Assembly: GCA_009869945.1 (NCBI GenBank)
Contig: WIXG01000127.1
Coordinates: 62,001-126,000 of the forward strand
DNA length: 64,000 bases
Direction of reading: 5' to 3'
Origin: Mesaphorura yosii
Lineage: Eukaryota > Arthropoda > Collembola > Poduromorpha > Tullbergiidae
Positions within the stretch are counted from its first letter, which is position 1; each line of letters starts with the position of its first letter. Shown here piece after piece: positions 10,053-22,900 of the stretch. The position numbers and the translations under genes were made by a program. Under the pieces are notes generated by a model. That model ran no database searches. It was not told the DNA's origin and saw only the letters and a list, made by a program, of their open reading frames with translations.

Positions 10053-12003
10053 TCAAATAGACTCGTAAGAATTTCCGTAGTTATTTTTGCGACTCTTAAG
10101 GAACGGATACGAATGAGTTACGATTGGGTACGAAAATCTGTCTCTCGCGATGAACAGCACAAGTGCAATGAAAATGAACAGAAGTCCAACGATGAGACAC
10201 GCTGAGAAATCAAAGAAAACGCAGACAATCATTAATTGAAGTTCTCACTTTTTGAGACAGTATGTTTTGCGTAAACCACGGGTTTTACCTTCAGCCAAAA
10301 CTTGCAAATCCGGACTGGCATGGGCGGGAGCACCGGCGGACAATCTTAGCCTTATCTCGGGCTTTTCCGATGTTGTCGGCGCAACGAAGTGGTAGCCGCC
10401 GCATTCAATTTCCCACTCGTTTGGAGTCACCGGCGCTGTTAAACTTAAGAATGTTTTCAAGAGGCAAGTTTTTCCACAACCAGGAACTTCTAATTCGTAG
10501 GGCGGACGAGTTGTGTCATTCCGATAGAAGGCCTGGATGCAAATTAATTTAGCTTAATTAAATATGTAGGCGAACGATAGAGCTCAAGCTTAGGCGACAT
10601 ACCTTGACCATCATGTCCTCAGATTTGTTGGTTCGATGAAGTTCCAAAATAAAAGCTGATGCATATGGCGGCATGATTGGATCAAAAACTCCCAGAGTGT
10701 CCATTATCCTCATCAGTGTTGAATCATGCGCGGAGAACATGTACAGCTTCTTCGCTTTGCCGACGAAGTCCACTTCCAAATCCGCGTCAGAATGCTCGTT
10801 GTAGTTGGAGACTTGGTTGATGTGCGCCATTATGTTATCAATCATCATCTTCAGAAGCGGTCCTCCCTTCAAGCGCTTCATTTCCTTTGTGGAAGTGTTG
10901 AACAGGAAAGTTTTTGCTGCCAATTCGTGGAATTTGTTAAGGATTTTCGATGCCCACGGAGGAAGTTGGAAGTGATGAACTTTCTAAACAATTAAATGAC
11001 AAATCTTAATCTTGCTTAGGATCCTTAGTCGAGATAACTCCATAAATGCTTACTTGTACTGTCAACACGTCCTCCACAGGAGCCAGCGCTTCTAATGTGT
11101 CTCCCTGAATTCCAGTTTTGTTCCTCACGTATTCAATGAAGCCGTAATGTTGCTCGTTGAATCTCCTGACCGCTTCACTTTTCATCATTTTTGAATAAAG
11201 ATTTTGATATCTCAAGCATTCTTTTGTGGTACGGAGAAACTAATAAAATAGATAATAGCGTGTGTGTAACAATGCCATACTCTGTTCGTTGCTTCCCTGC
11301 TTTTCATGACTCTATTCGGCTCTTGTGCTCAGGCCTGTCACAAACTTACCTTGTCTTCTATCCTCGGAACTGTTCTAATTGGAATTGGTGTCCAGGGAAG
11401 AACCGGATTCCAATTATCTTCTGAGTCCTTCGGCTGATAAAGACCAGCTAAATTTGCTTCGGCGCTCATAATTGTGCGGTCCATATCCGAAGACAGCACG
11501 AAGATTTCGTGTGGGACGTATGTTTGGTTCAAGAATCGATCATATCGTTTTCTGAAGTACCGTCCAAGGTCGTAGTGTTGACGTTTTCCAACCTGAAGCA
11601 TAAAATGACTTGATCAATACGTTTTAGAATTTTAGGGCCATATTGTATGCAAGGCCAAGGCCACAGCCAACTTACATCCGTGAGCTGTCCCAAACCCTGC
11701 GGCCAGAAGTGAGACATGTTTCTGTACGGATCCAGGGGGTAAGACCGCGTTGGAGTTCTGTCTCCATGCCGGAACACCTACATTTTAACCAATCAGGCAT
11801 TCATTTAGAAGCATCCACGAAAACGATCGACAAGACTACAAAAGGGTCAATATTTCGACTCGACTTACCACTTGGACCAACTCCAATGTATTCAAATTTG
11901 CCGCATCGGCCTGGTTTCCTGATTTTTCAAGTGCTTTCTGCGCGTGACCCACCTGAATCGCCCAAAGAGCGCTTAAAAGAAAAGAAAAGTAGAATAACTT
12001 CAT
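10053..12003 (-). CDS. Lysosomal-type histidine acid phosphatase with transmembrane anchor (HAP-B)
   Basis: Seven minus-strand exons: 11869-12003, 11676-11777, 11350-11592, 11054-11239, 10603-10983, 10289-10532 and 10053-10201, giving 479 aa. Same family as HAP-A. Signal peptide at residues 1-21 ([18 protein letters not shown]). RHGDRTP at 48-54 carries the nucleophilic His 49; MFSAHD supplies His 308 and Asp 309. The final exon adds a hydrophobic span ([18 protein letters not shown], 432-449). A 30-residue tail follows, ending YESI, a YxxPhi motif of the type that sorts lysosomal acid phosphatase in vertebrates. Introns interrupt HAP-A and HAP-B at the same places in the first exons, so they are tandem paralogues. 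The likely role is a type I membrane acid phosphatase of endosomes/lysosomes or the cell surface. The start is supported by an upstream TATA box. Confidence 0.92.
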
Positions 12004-12085
12004 CTTACTACTGACTAAAATCTTTGGTATCTAGCTAAGAAATGTAATTCGTAATTAATGAGCCAGTACTATTGAGCAGAGTGAC

Positions 12086-12117
12086 TAAGGGTCAACCTCG
12101 CAGCTCGCCCTTTTATA
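12086..12117 (-). promoter_or_regulatory. HAP-B core promoter (TATA and initiator)
   Basis: Minus-strand TATAAAAGGG begins at 12117. A TTAGTC initiator-like motif has its A at 12086, 31 bp downstream, the classic arthropod spacing. This puts the 5' UTR at about 80 nt. Confidence 0.6.
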
Positions 12118-15100
12118 GGAAGGCGTCCGGACAAGCCAGTCTCATTTTCCTCCCGCGTGCGCTGTTGATTGTTAAAAGATTACGGATTATTTTAAGTGTG
12201 AATATCCAAATATACACTGAAACAGCAAGTGGGTAACAAGAATGTTAAGGAGCAGTACGTGCGTAATTTTTAAGGAAGGTTTTACATTTTCTGGACCACT
12301 TGGCATCCAATCCAACTGTACAGAGCAAAGGTTCGAAGCAAGAAAGCAAATCAACTTCAGCCTGTCAGCAGAAACACACAGGTCACACAGCTGAAATCAT
12401 ATTTACATGTTAATTAAAATTTCTGCTTTGTCTCTGGTCTCTGTCTTTTCAGGTTGCATCTGTTTCAATAACAAATATCAAAATGTTCCAGTTGTGATTC
12501 TACCACTGGAGCACCAGTTCTGTTTTGTTTTAGCTATTGAAGCATGGGACATTCGTATTTGAATTCAAGCTTGAATTAGACTCGAAGGCAAGCAATATTA
12601 ACGCTGAGCTTGAGAGATAGTGCTGGACTCATTATTGTTGACTCACGCAGACCGCTTGGACAACTGTCTTGTACGGGGAGGGGCAGCAGCTTACATAAGA
12701 ATGAACCAGTTACATCCAGTATACGATTTTCGGCCGAGAAAATGTTTTAAAGCTTAATCCGTTGGATAACGACTCGTCATTGGATTGCATCAGTTGCTAC
12801 CTCAGGAAGCAACGACATTAGACATTGAGAATTAGCACTGCTAACTGCTATGATCCTCAGGACCTCAGCTAATAGCACACCAACTTTGATTCCAATTGCA
12901 AATGTGACCTTCCATTCACTTCTGAAACTTCTAATTTTAGGAAGACCAAGTACAAGAATTCGTGAGTAAACATCAACTTTTTCTGACCATGATGCCTCAC
13001 GGAAATGGGATGTTGCCCAGCGTAGCGTCCTCGTTGCGTCACAAGTAAACAATACGATACTTATCTTCTGAAAGTTTAGTATACCAGCATATGAGTACAC
13101 GTGTGATCTTAATTGAATAACACACATGGAGAATTTCCGAAGGACATGAGCATCTAAACAAGTTGGAGCATGGAAATCACTTGTAGAAGACGCGGTTGAG
13201 TCTACGACCATGACCATGACTTTACACGAGTCTTTTGTCTTGAAGCTGGTTTCGTGGTATCAACTTTGGAGTCGCGGAAGGCAGGAAGTGTATTTGAAAA
13301 CAGCTGGAGCATAATTTAGTTGCTCTCGCTGGATGAACAAGTCGAAGTACTGCCAAGCTCTGTCGCTGAATGCCGCTCCGCCTTGGGAAAATTTCCGCCG
13401 AACTACATTGCAAGGAAGGTATATTTAGGATATTTAGGACAGGCACAGACGAATTTTTTGCATTTTCATAGTGCATTGAATTTATTCTTTCTTTTTTCGT
13501 TTTTGATGACAGCTGAACATGCATCATTGTACAAGTAATTTAACAATTCATTCATTCCTTTTATCTTCATAATTTACAAGCTACTGCAGCATTGCAAGTT
13601 GCAATTATACGAGTCCTGGAGGTCGATGGAGAGCATGTCCTATTCCAACATCACAATCATAATCAAATCAAGTTGAGCAGGGTTAGCTCTTGATCTCTAT
13701 CACTGGCGGAGTCATGGCTCGTCTCATCGCCGTACACAAGCAGTGGATTCGTGCGAACTTGAAACTACTCAGATTCTCAATCAATTTTATCTTCCTTTGC
13801 CTTGCATATGCAATATGCAGCAGTTACAGCCTATGAATTACGAATACAACAATTTCTCAGCTCCCAACAATTTTTCATGCTCATGAATATTTCTAAAAAG
13901 AAATTGAAAGAGTAGTTGAACGATATTACATAATGAATCAGTCTGGAATATTTGCACACGCATTCCAGCTGGTCGCATCACATAAGTATCAGGTTCGAGG
14001 TCACGTAGAGGGTTCCCAGTCGTTAGCCAGCCAAAATCCAACCAGAGGTTTCTTAAGACTAATTAATATTTTACAAAATATAATTGAACTACATTTTTTC
14101 TTGTTTTCTGGTACAACATGTACGATTAGGATGCTACGTTTAGTCTTATGTTATTTCACGTAAGTTTGCTACAGTAAAACGTATTTTCCCCGAAGCATAA
14201 GCTTACCAAGCTACAATAGCTCTAGATTAATTAAATAATTTTTTGCGTTGTTGTGTAATTTGCCTAAAATGTATATGTACTGGTTTTACATTTTTCGGAA
14301 ACACTTTGTATTTACATCAGTCAAAATGAGGTTGCTTAAATATGCGTAAGAAGATTGGTATTCGTTTCGAGCTTGTCAGACAAAAACGGGTACGATTTTG
14401 GGCTTGTGCTACAATTATCGTGCAAACAATTGTCAAAACATTGAGATGATTTGGAATTGGCCTAGTCTTAATTAATTGATTGCTTAATTTTACACTGAGA
14501 AATCTTGTTGCAAGAGTAAAGCCATCAAATTTTACGTTACGAAGACATGAATCAGGAACGATCGTTAACTTGCATAAGAATTTCATACATTGTAAGACAC
14601 TTTAAAATTTCAGATCCTCGACTTGGTTTTTGGCAATATTTCGGGTTTGTGCTTCACGTCCTCAAAAACTGTGCTGGAGGTCTCTCCAAATTGTCTTCAC
14701 TCACTGCCTTCGATTAATTTCCAAAGTGATTATTCTGAGCAAAGTATTGAGAGTCAATGCAAATGTCAGCGTGTCGACAATGATTGAGTTTCACGTTGAA
14801 ATGTCATTTGATTATGGCATTTGGGTAAGTCTTAAAAACTATTGTTGAGGAGGTCCAATTTCAGGACGTCGTTTGAAAGGAAAGGTTTGTCAAGACAAGC
14901 AGTCATCATATAGCGTCATTATACAATTGAGTCACCATTACTGTAATCACTCATTCAATAGCACAGATGCGAGCGCGACAGAAAATCTACAATTTTGAAA
15001 TTGAAATTGTGTTTCGACATAAGGTCATCTTGAGCTTATACATCAGTCTTGAATGGCTTGTTAAAACGGAAAGAAATTTCGAGTTAAAATATCTTAAAAT

Positions 15101-16637
15101 TTTGAATTCTGGAGGAGACTAGTAAACCTTTACCCCGACCCGACCACCGGACCCAGACACCTGCTCATGACCATTAATATAATTAAAATCAAATTAATTT
15201 GAAACTTTGAAGAGGTAACTCGCACTGAGTAACACGTCGCGAAGCACTTGGCACAATTCTCATTGAATTTGGCACTATCGAATTCCTCATTACTTAAAGA
15301 ATTAGAAGTAAGGTCTTAGAACCGCAGTCCGTCGTCTGAATCCGAATCCCAGGAAAGATAACGCGTCAACGTCCTTAAATGCTGTACTGTTTCAATTTTA
15401 AATGCAATATATAGACACAAATAAGATCATTAACCAGTTGAAATCGAATAAAGCCTGACCTATCACAATTTTCAAATAATTTTCAGTGAGCTATGAACCC
15501 TTTCCCTTGCAATCATATTACTTTCATACGTCTACAACCTGTCTCTCTAACGTCAAGCAGTAATACAGTAAATAGAATGTCAGTTGTCAAGTAAGAGCTA
15601 ATTACATGAACGTTCTCTTTGTGGAAGATTGTTTACACGTGGCCATTGAATAAATTACACAATTACGTTGATTTCATTAATTTTAAACCCTCATTAATTC
15701 AATATTCAGTTCAGTACAATACATTAGAGGAAATAACCAGTCTTCATTTTTTTTATAAAAGATTTTCCTACCACGACTAAGTTTAAAATAACACATAAAC
15801 ATGACGCGATTACGTAGAATTAAGAACAGTATAAGTGCACAACGTGCGATAAACTAAATACGACGCTAGTCGTAAAATTAATAAGACGCAACGCGAAATC
15901 ATAACAAAATAGTCGTCACCACATTTCTTTGCAAGTAGCCTCCCATCATCTCGTCTGAGTAGAAAAACTCAAACAACCATTCCATAAAATATAGTCCAGC
16001 GAATCTCCACGGAACAAAAACTCTGCGCTTGTCTTGGTAAGAGTTGAGTCTCGGAACGAAGAATGGGCAAGGCGACACCACTCTTAGCAATTTTGTTGAT
16101 TAAAACTAACCCTTTAATGCTAACAATTACTGATAAAGCGAATCGAATTGATTGATCGACAATCAATGCCGACGTAATTTTACAGATCACTTGGCATCAT
16201 TAAGATCAAATCGGATCCAATATGTAAAATATTCAACAGTTTACAATTTGACGCTCGAGAGGAGTTCTAACAAGATCACAATCAGAATTACACAATTACA
16301 TGTAAGGTTTTCACCTCCAAAATTAACCATGAACAATTACTAATTTGGATGAGCAAATCATATTCACACTTCGCTGAAAGTGTCAGCGGTAGAAATCCAT
16401 TGTCTTAATGGGTCGCTGGATTAGAAATTAATAGCAGTCTTGGGAGCAATGCAAGGTAGTGGAGGTTCGGGAAAGTAAAGTACCTTTAAGCGCAAAATGC
16501 AAAAATATATGTTCCGCCCTTTGCCAGTTAATTTTATACTTAAGACTCCAAAATCACGTTATGCATCACCTCGTTCTTCTGCATTCAGAACAAAGTTTGG
16601 GAAAATAAAACGAAGGGAAATGATAAAACAAATTATC
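12118..16637. other. Gene-poor interval between HAP-B and ELL
   Basis: Several open frames of 60-146 codons exist (longest 12777-13217, minus), but none has recognisable domains or a convincing chain of exons. A fragmentary frame at about 14600-14836 on plus is flanked by good splice-like sites (TTTCAG, then TTTGG|GTAAGT) but contains stops unless frames are switched. If anything is here, it is a decayed or rapidly evolving gene I cannot identify. Confidence 0.4.
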
Positions 16638-16643
16638 TTTATT
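16638..16643 (-). terminator. ELL poly(A) signal
   Basis: AATAAA on the minus strand about 310 bp past the ELL stop codon. Confidence 0.55.
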
Positions 16644-16954
16644 CTTTTGCAATATGGCCAAATTCTTTTATAACACGTTAAAGAACACTATTATCACGAA
16701 GCATCTGAAATAACGAAAGCAAGAGTTGATTTAATTTTAAATTCTGAATTCGTTAGAAATATAACATAGGAAAAATTATTCTGAATAGCTGAAATTCGAA
16801 AGGAAGAAAAGAAAATAATCCGAAGGATTTGACACGTTTCCAAGTCTGTATACTCGAAGAGCGGTTTCATAACAATTAGAATGGCAATTTCGATTATTTG
16901 ACCGAGGACACATGTCGGGGGCAGCGAATGCAGTGAACGTCTTGTCATCTCACG

Positions 16955-19900
16955 TTATACAGATTGGTAGTTTTCGAACTGAGAACCGTAGCCAGCAGAA
17001 TTCGGCGAGTGAGTCCGATCATATTCTTCGACCATTCCCTTGATGTGAGATAGCTTTTCGTGGAGCAGCAAAAACGCCTTTCTGGCTTCCAAGTAGCGTC
17101 GGTCGCGTTTGGTTTGATGATATGCAGACACAATTTCATTTCGAACAGCCTAATAAATTAATAGAATAATGTTAGCTCTCGTGATAGCCAAACGTTGCTC
17201 AAAATGATCATTAAATTGTGTTGAATGATTGAATCTTACTTCGTATCCCGGCGTTCCCTGCTCCTCTTGCCGAAGCTTAACTTGAAGCTGACTAAAACGT
17301 TTTGCAACCTTGTCTATCACAGAATGAAAATCACGATAGTGCTTGTACTCGATGTTGAAGTCCATCTTATACTGAGTACGTTGTTCTTGCGTCCGAACGG
17401 TCGCGTACTTACTGTAAATTATAAAATAATTTTCTTAGTTACTCCTTCTGCTGCTTCAGCGACTTCGCCGACGAAATCACTACTGGCTAGTTTGAGACTA
17501 GTGAGGAGCTATTTATTACCTCTTCGTTCAGTAAAAAAGTAAATAAAACATTTATAGCTTTATAAAACAAAATTTAGAATACGAACGCCGATTTAGCCGA
17601 CTCAAGTCAAAACAATTGAAGAATGGTAAAACTGCCGACTGCCGTCAACGTCACTGCTCACAGACTACCGACAAGCGAAAGGAGGCTATAAAGTGACTAA
17701 AAAGACCTAATTCGAAGTGAGAAAAAGCGAAAAGGGTTAACCTGATCGCGGTAGCATTTGGTGCTCCTTTTTATGCTCGAATACACTTTCGGCCTCGGCA
17801 AGAAACACTCAATAAGATGATTCCGATTCCTGTTTACTTACTTGAGAAAGTTGCTATCCAATTTGACAGTCTCAGCATTTGCGCCAGCATTATCGTTTTC
17901 AATTCTCAAAGTTGGTTTCACTTCCGCGATGCTTTCGGGCTTTTTGCTGTTGGTGTCCTCTCGAGGAATATGAGAGATTCGCTGCCTTTTAGTAGGAATA
18001 TTATCGTCGTACGTATCCATTAATAAGTCTCCAGCTCTTTTAGTCAGGCTACCACTACTTGCATTACTGTATGACAAAGATGGCAAAGAATCATAGTGAC
18101 TCGTGGAAAACGACGATGGCGGTGAAGATCTTGATTGGCCGGATGAGCTGGGAGGCGAAAGACTACTTCCACTCGTGCCACTTCCAATGCTGCAATCACT
18201 GCCTGGCGGTGTCAGGTTTTGAGGTTTCCGTCGTTTCATGACTTGGCGTTCCTCCTCAGTGTAAAATGGCCAAAATTCGTTCACATCGTTCCAAATGCCA
18301 CGGATTAGAAAGTACTCATTTCCTCTCAGGTTTGACACACCACGCAGCACCATCGAGACAAGTTTCTGATCCTTCTGCTTTAATCCCTCTGAGGTAAAGC
18401 AATGAAAATGGCATTCTAGACATTGCACATCACTCTAGATTTCGGTCTTTGCCATAAAGTACCTTTTGTAAGTCGGTTGATTAGTTCTGGTTTCTTGTAA
18501 GGTTTCACAGCCAAAAGATGGATTATACGTTCCCTTTAAGAAAACAAGAACATTTCATGAAGCTTGTGCGGCACGGCACCACCACAAATACTTCAGAGAG
18601 AAACAACTCACTTCAGCGGCCTTCGAGTGATATCACCATTACTCGACGAGCTGCTGTATCTTGGGGCAGGCGCATTTCCGCTTGTTGCATTGTAATCATG
18701 CTTAATTTGATTATTGATGTCTGCAGTATTAAGCCGGTGATTGGGAGGATGACCAGGTTGCGAAGAGTTGCTGTGATTGTGGTTCGTGTAATAGCCGTTA
18801 TTGACTCTATGGGTATTAGCCACGTTGCCAGACTGCGGCAGGGAGGACCGTTTGTGAATGTTGAAGTTGGAGGACGAAGGTTCCGAATGGCGAACGAATT
18901 TCGTTTTCACTTTGCGGCCAATGTCTGCGTTATTTGCTTTAATTTCCTTCACACTGAAATATTAAGGACAAGACATAAGCATGTCATTTTAATCAGCTAC
19001 TTAATAGTTAATTGAGATTGATTTAAGTCAGCCTCACCATTCCTGCTGCCTACTATGTTCCAGTGCGCTGAATCGTTGCTTAGTAGCCTCGTAGACATCG
19101 TCGTTTGCATGAATTCTCATCTTGTAAGGTACGGTCCCCATCGATTCCAGTGAACTGTATACACAACATATTAAAATTGCAAAAAATGTGCAAAATAACG
19201 CATAAACTCCAGGCTTCGGCATTATCATGAGTGAGTATTGTACCTTGAGCCAGTTTGCTGAATGCATTCAAAGCTTCCTTGCGGGCCCTCAGCGTCCGCA
19301 TTCGACGAGAGACTAAAGTCGAACGTATGGCCATTGTGATTGGAGGATGGAATCTTAATACGCTGCAATAAAAAGACACAAGTTTAGTTTAAGCTAAGCC
19401 TGTTTTCTTTCAAGCCAAGAAATCTTTTTATGAAACAGTGCAACATGCAATTTCGTAATCTGCTCTTGGAGTTCAAGAAAGATCGTCGGTTTATTTATAA
19501 CCATCTTCATCTGTAATTTACGAGATTAGTTAGACAAGGAAAATAACTCGAATTATGACGAACGACGAAGGCTAATACTCTCGTTTCATGCCTCCCTTCA
19601 GCCAACCTACATGATCGAAAATTGCATTTTGTTTGCAATTGCAATGTCGTGCCTAAGAATTTGAAAGCGTTCTCGCAATTGCATCGCACCGTGCCGAAAC
19701 AGATGCATAAAATTAAGCCGCTCTTATATAAGATTTCTTTTATTGAAAACTATCGAATCTGCATCTGTAGGTTTTCAATCAGTCACAGCAGTAAGAGCTT
19801 CATCGCTACACGTAATCGAACCCTAATTACAGTGATCATCTTACCTGCTACGCTAACTACAGCTTTAACGTGGCATGCGTGGGGCTCACCTGGCGTGGGC

Positions 19901-22900
19901 TCACCTCTGTTATACTATCGCACTGGCGTATGATTAATTACCCTACGTCACTTGTTACCATAATTTCCTGAATTGAGCATTGGATCAGCCTACGATCGCG
20001 CCCACATGCCTGCATTTTGTGGTATCTCTACCGAGCACTGAACGAAAATGCATTACACGTTATTGATAATTGCCCGATGTAATGGAAGCTGATTTTCAAT
20101 ACGAGTAATTAGTCTTTTGAAACCCATTCCAAGCCAGACTTAAATTTAGAAATTTCTATTCGCTTGCGAAATACTGGTTTGGTTTGGCTTGGCTGAGATT
20201 CATTCCACAATAATTGCCATTCTATTGCCCAATTGCAACAGGCGTAAGAAATTAAGGCTACTCAAGAAGCCTGGCAGCCGTCGAAGCTTGACGGAAGGGC
20301 AGTGCAATAAAAAATTACATTAACGCAATAAAATTCATTCCATTAACGGAAATGAGCTGATGGGCGAGCAACGTGGCGGCAAGTGCGCCGTAGTCTGTAA
20401 TTTATGATGTATCATTTGTAAAACTTGTACTTGGAGCTCATCATTCAAATGCTCACAAATCTGTTAAATGCCAGTACCGAGTGTTGGGCGAAATTTTTAT
20501 TTATTAGCTAATAAAATTCAGATTGCTCGATTTGTTTTTTCACTGTAGAAATCTTAGTACGGATGCCAAAATGTAGAGCAAAGACCAGCCAGATGACTCG
20601 CGCGAATTAAACCTCGTTCGAGTTTCTATCACTCGGCTCAGCCTCAAACTTTTCAACCAAACACCATGCAAAATGTGCGTCCTCTTGTTTTTTCGTCGCT
20701 TGTTATATTGAGTCATTCGTTGCTAATTAAAGATTAAAGCACTGCATTTACACAATTAAAGTAAATTCGATACACAAGCGTACGAGGTTCAGGGTACGCA
20801 TGTAATAATACTCATGCTTTAATTTTTACAGCCAGTCTGAATTACATTCGCAGCAATTTATTGCACTTTTTATTCGCCTACGCCGAGCTGAAATGACAAC
20901 AGTTTTGGCTTTTCAAGTTTTCAGAAATTATCGTACACGGCAACTCTTCCTTTTAAGTACGATTCGATAAACCTTGCGTACGCTTTTGCTGGCAATTCGC
21001 TTGCGGTGTGACTGATTAGTGAGAAAAGTGAAAGTTAAATTCGATACACTTTGTGTCTGGCTTGTCAGTCACTTTACCGCGATTATGTGGGGGCCACTGC
21101 CTTTCAGTTCTTGATGTAATGTGTCTTAAAAGGGTCAACGGCGGACTTGTCAAAGGTTACAAATGCATTAAGTAGGGTCATAATCCGCCACCATGGCCAT
21201 GATTTTAAGCTACATCTGAATTTTAACTCAATTCCGAAGTCGCACTTAAATCTTTGGGCAACGCAACGGGGATGGGAATCATGGCCACTTAAAAATAGCC
21301 AAACTATTAAAGACAACAGCCGGGCTTGAGCAGGACAGTCGAATATTGCGCTTGCTTACATGATTTGCTCACTTGTAATAAAACATGAAACTTTCTTTTT
21401 CCCATAAAGCCAATTTATAACGTCATCATCGCCAACAGACTCTTCGTGGGGTACATCACCAACTTGTTGCACGGCTTTAGTTTCTATCATTTGTAACACA
21501 TTGTACTGCGAACTGCATTTCATTGAGTTTGAGTGTGAATTCCAATTGGGATGACTCTTTCGTTCTTCCCGTTGTAGCTTTACCACGTCGGTGTTGGATT
21601 CGCCGTCGCTTTTAATTAATAATGAGCGCACTTTGTATGCAGCCTGTGCTCACAATTGCAATAATAAAAAGAGCATTCGCATTTCGCGACTTTTGTGAAG
21701 CTCGATGCAATTCCTCCTTATTTTGGGGCTGATAAAGAAAATCAAGTCAAACCAGCCACTCAGTTGTTCATTCACAGAAAAGTTGGTCGTTCGTCAATTG
21801 TCTTTGTTGTGAGTTATGCGATATTTTACAGCCAACGCAATGCTCGCTGCAATTGTATAAACTAATTAGAATTTATATGCATTTATTATTGTAATTAAGT
21901 TGACAACAACGAGCAACGGGCTAAGCCAGTCATTCGCCAAATTCTAATTCATGTGACAAATGTTGCGATGTTACGCAATTCGTTTTCAACAAGTTTGCAG
22001 CTGTGCTGCGGCTGTGTTTGCTTCAGTTTCTTGAACCACTTAAGAATTCGACAAGTGCCAAGCCAGAGAGCAAGACTTCTCTCGTGTTGGTTACAGTCAA
22101 TAGAAATTGATTGAGTCGGAAGGCTGACTCGCTGAAAATCTCACGTTTGTGGCTTGGCTTAGTTTCGCTAGGTAGTTAAACTCACCACGAACACAGATTA
22201 CAGTGCTAACCTCCTTCTTTAAATATAACTTTTACTAATTAGAACATCTTCATTAAGAACATGAACGCAAAGTTTCCTCACGACATGGGCTCGCATATTT
22301 AGAGCTTGAGCTTAAGCTAGCGCTGGCACTTCAGAAGCATGACAAGCTTTAGTAATGAGTGCAACTTTCTTGAGTCGCTTATGCTCACCCTTTTATCAAC
22401 ACCGTTACCACTTACCACATCTTAAATGGACACCATTAACCATGCAAGCAAGTAGGCTACTCCGTAGATTGAATTAATGTAGGGGCTCGCCCGACCAATG
22501 CACAAAATGTCCTTTTGGAGAATACTTGTAATTAAAACCATGACCCAGCAATAAAATGAAGCAATTGGCATTAATGCATGTGACTGTAATAAAATGAAGT
22601 AATCAAGACTCAAGCCTATGGTCAGTAGCAAATCATGTCTCTATGATTCTTAGTATTCAAATTCTGTCACAGAGCATAATTTTATTGTCGTTGAGAATTC
22701 TTGGAATTTGACCGTTATTGCAAAGAGCAGATATGCAGGGTTGAATTACGTCGACCTAAATTCATGAGGCCGAATCTGGCTCATTTCGACGTTTAATTGG
22801 AGGTAGATCACTTTATTTAATACTCCGTGTATACCAAATGCGATTCCCGACTGCAGGTCTCCGCCTTTCACACACAAGTTCCATCAGCTTCTCTTTGTTA

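Noticed and set aside
12777-13217. 146-codon minus-strand open frame, with neighbouring frames at 13222-13527 and 13838-14041
   Set aside because: No domain, no consistent splice chain and no clear coding texture. A decayed chemoreceptor was considered, but the diagnostic C-terminal motif is absent.
14600-14836. Plus-strand exon-like block between TTTCAG and a GTAAGT donor
   Set aside because: Every frame either stops or needs a frame switch, and no family resemblance could be defended.
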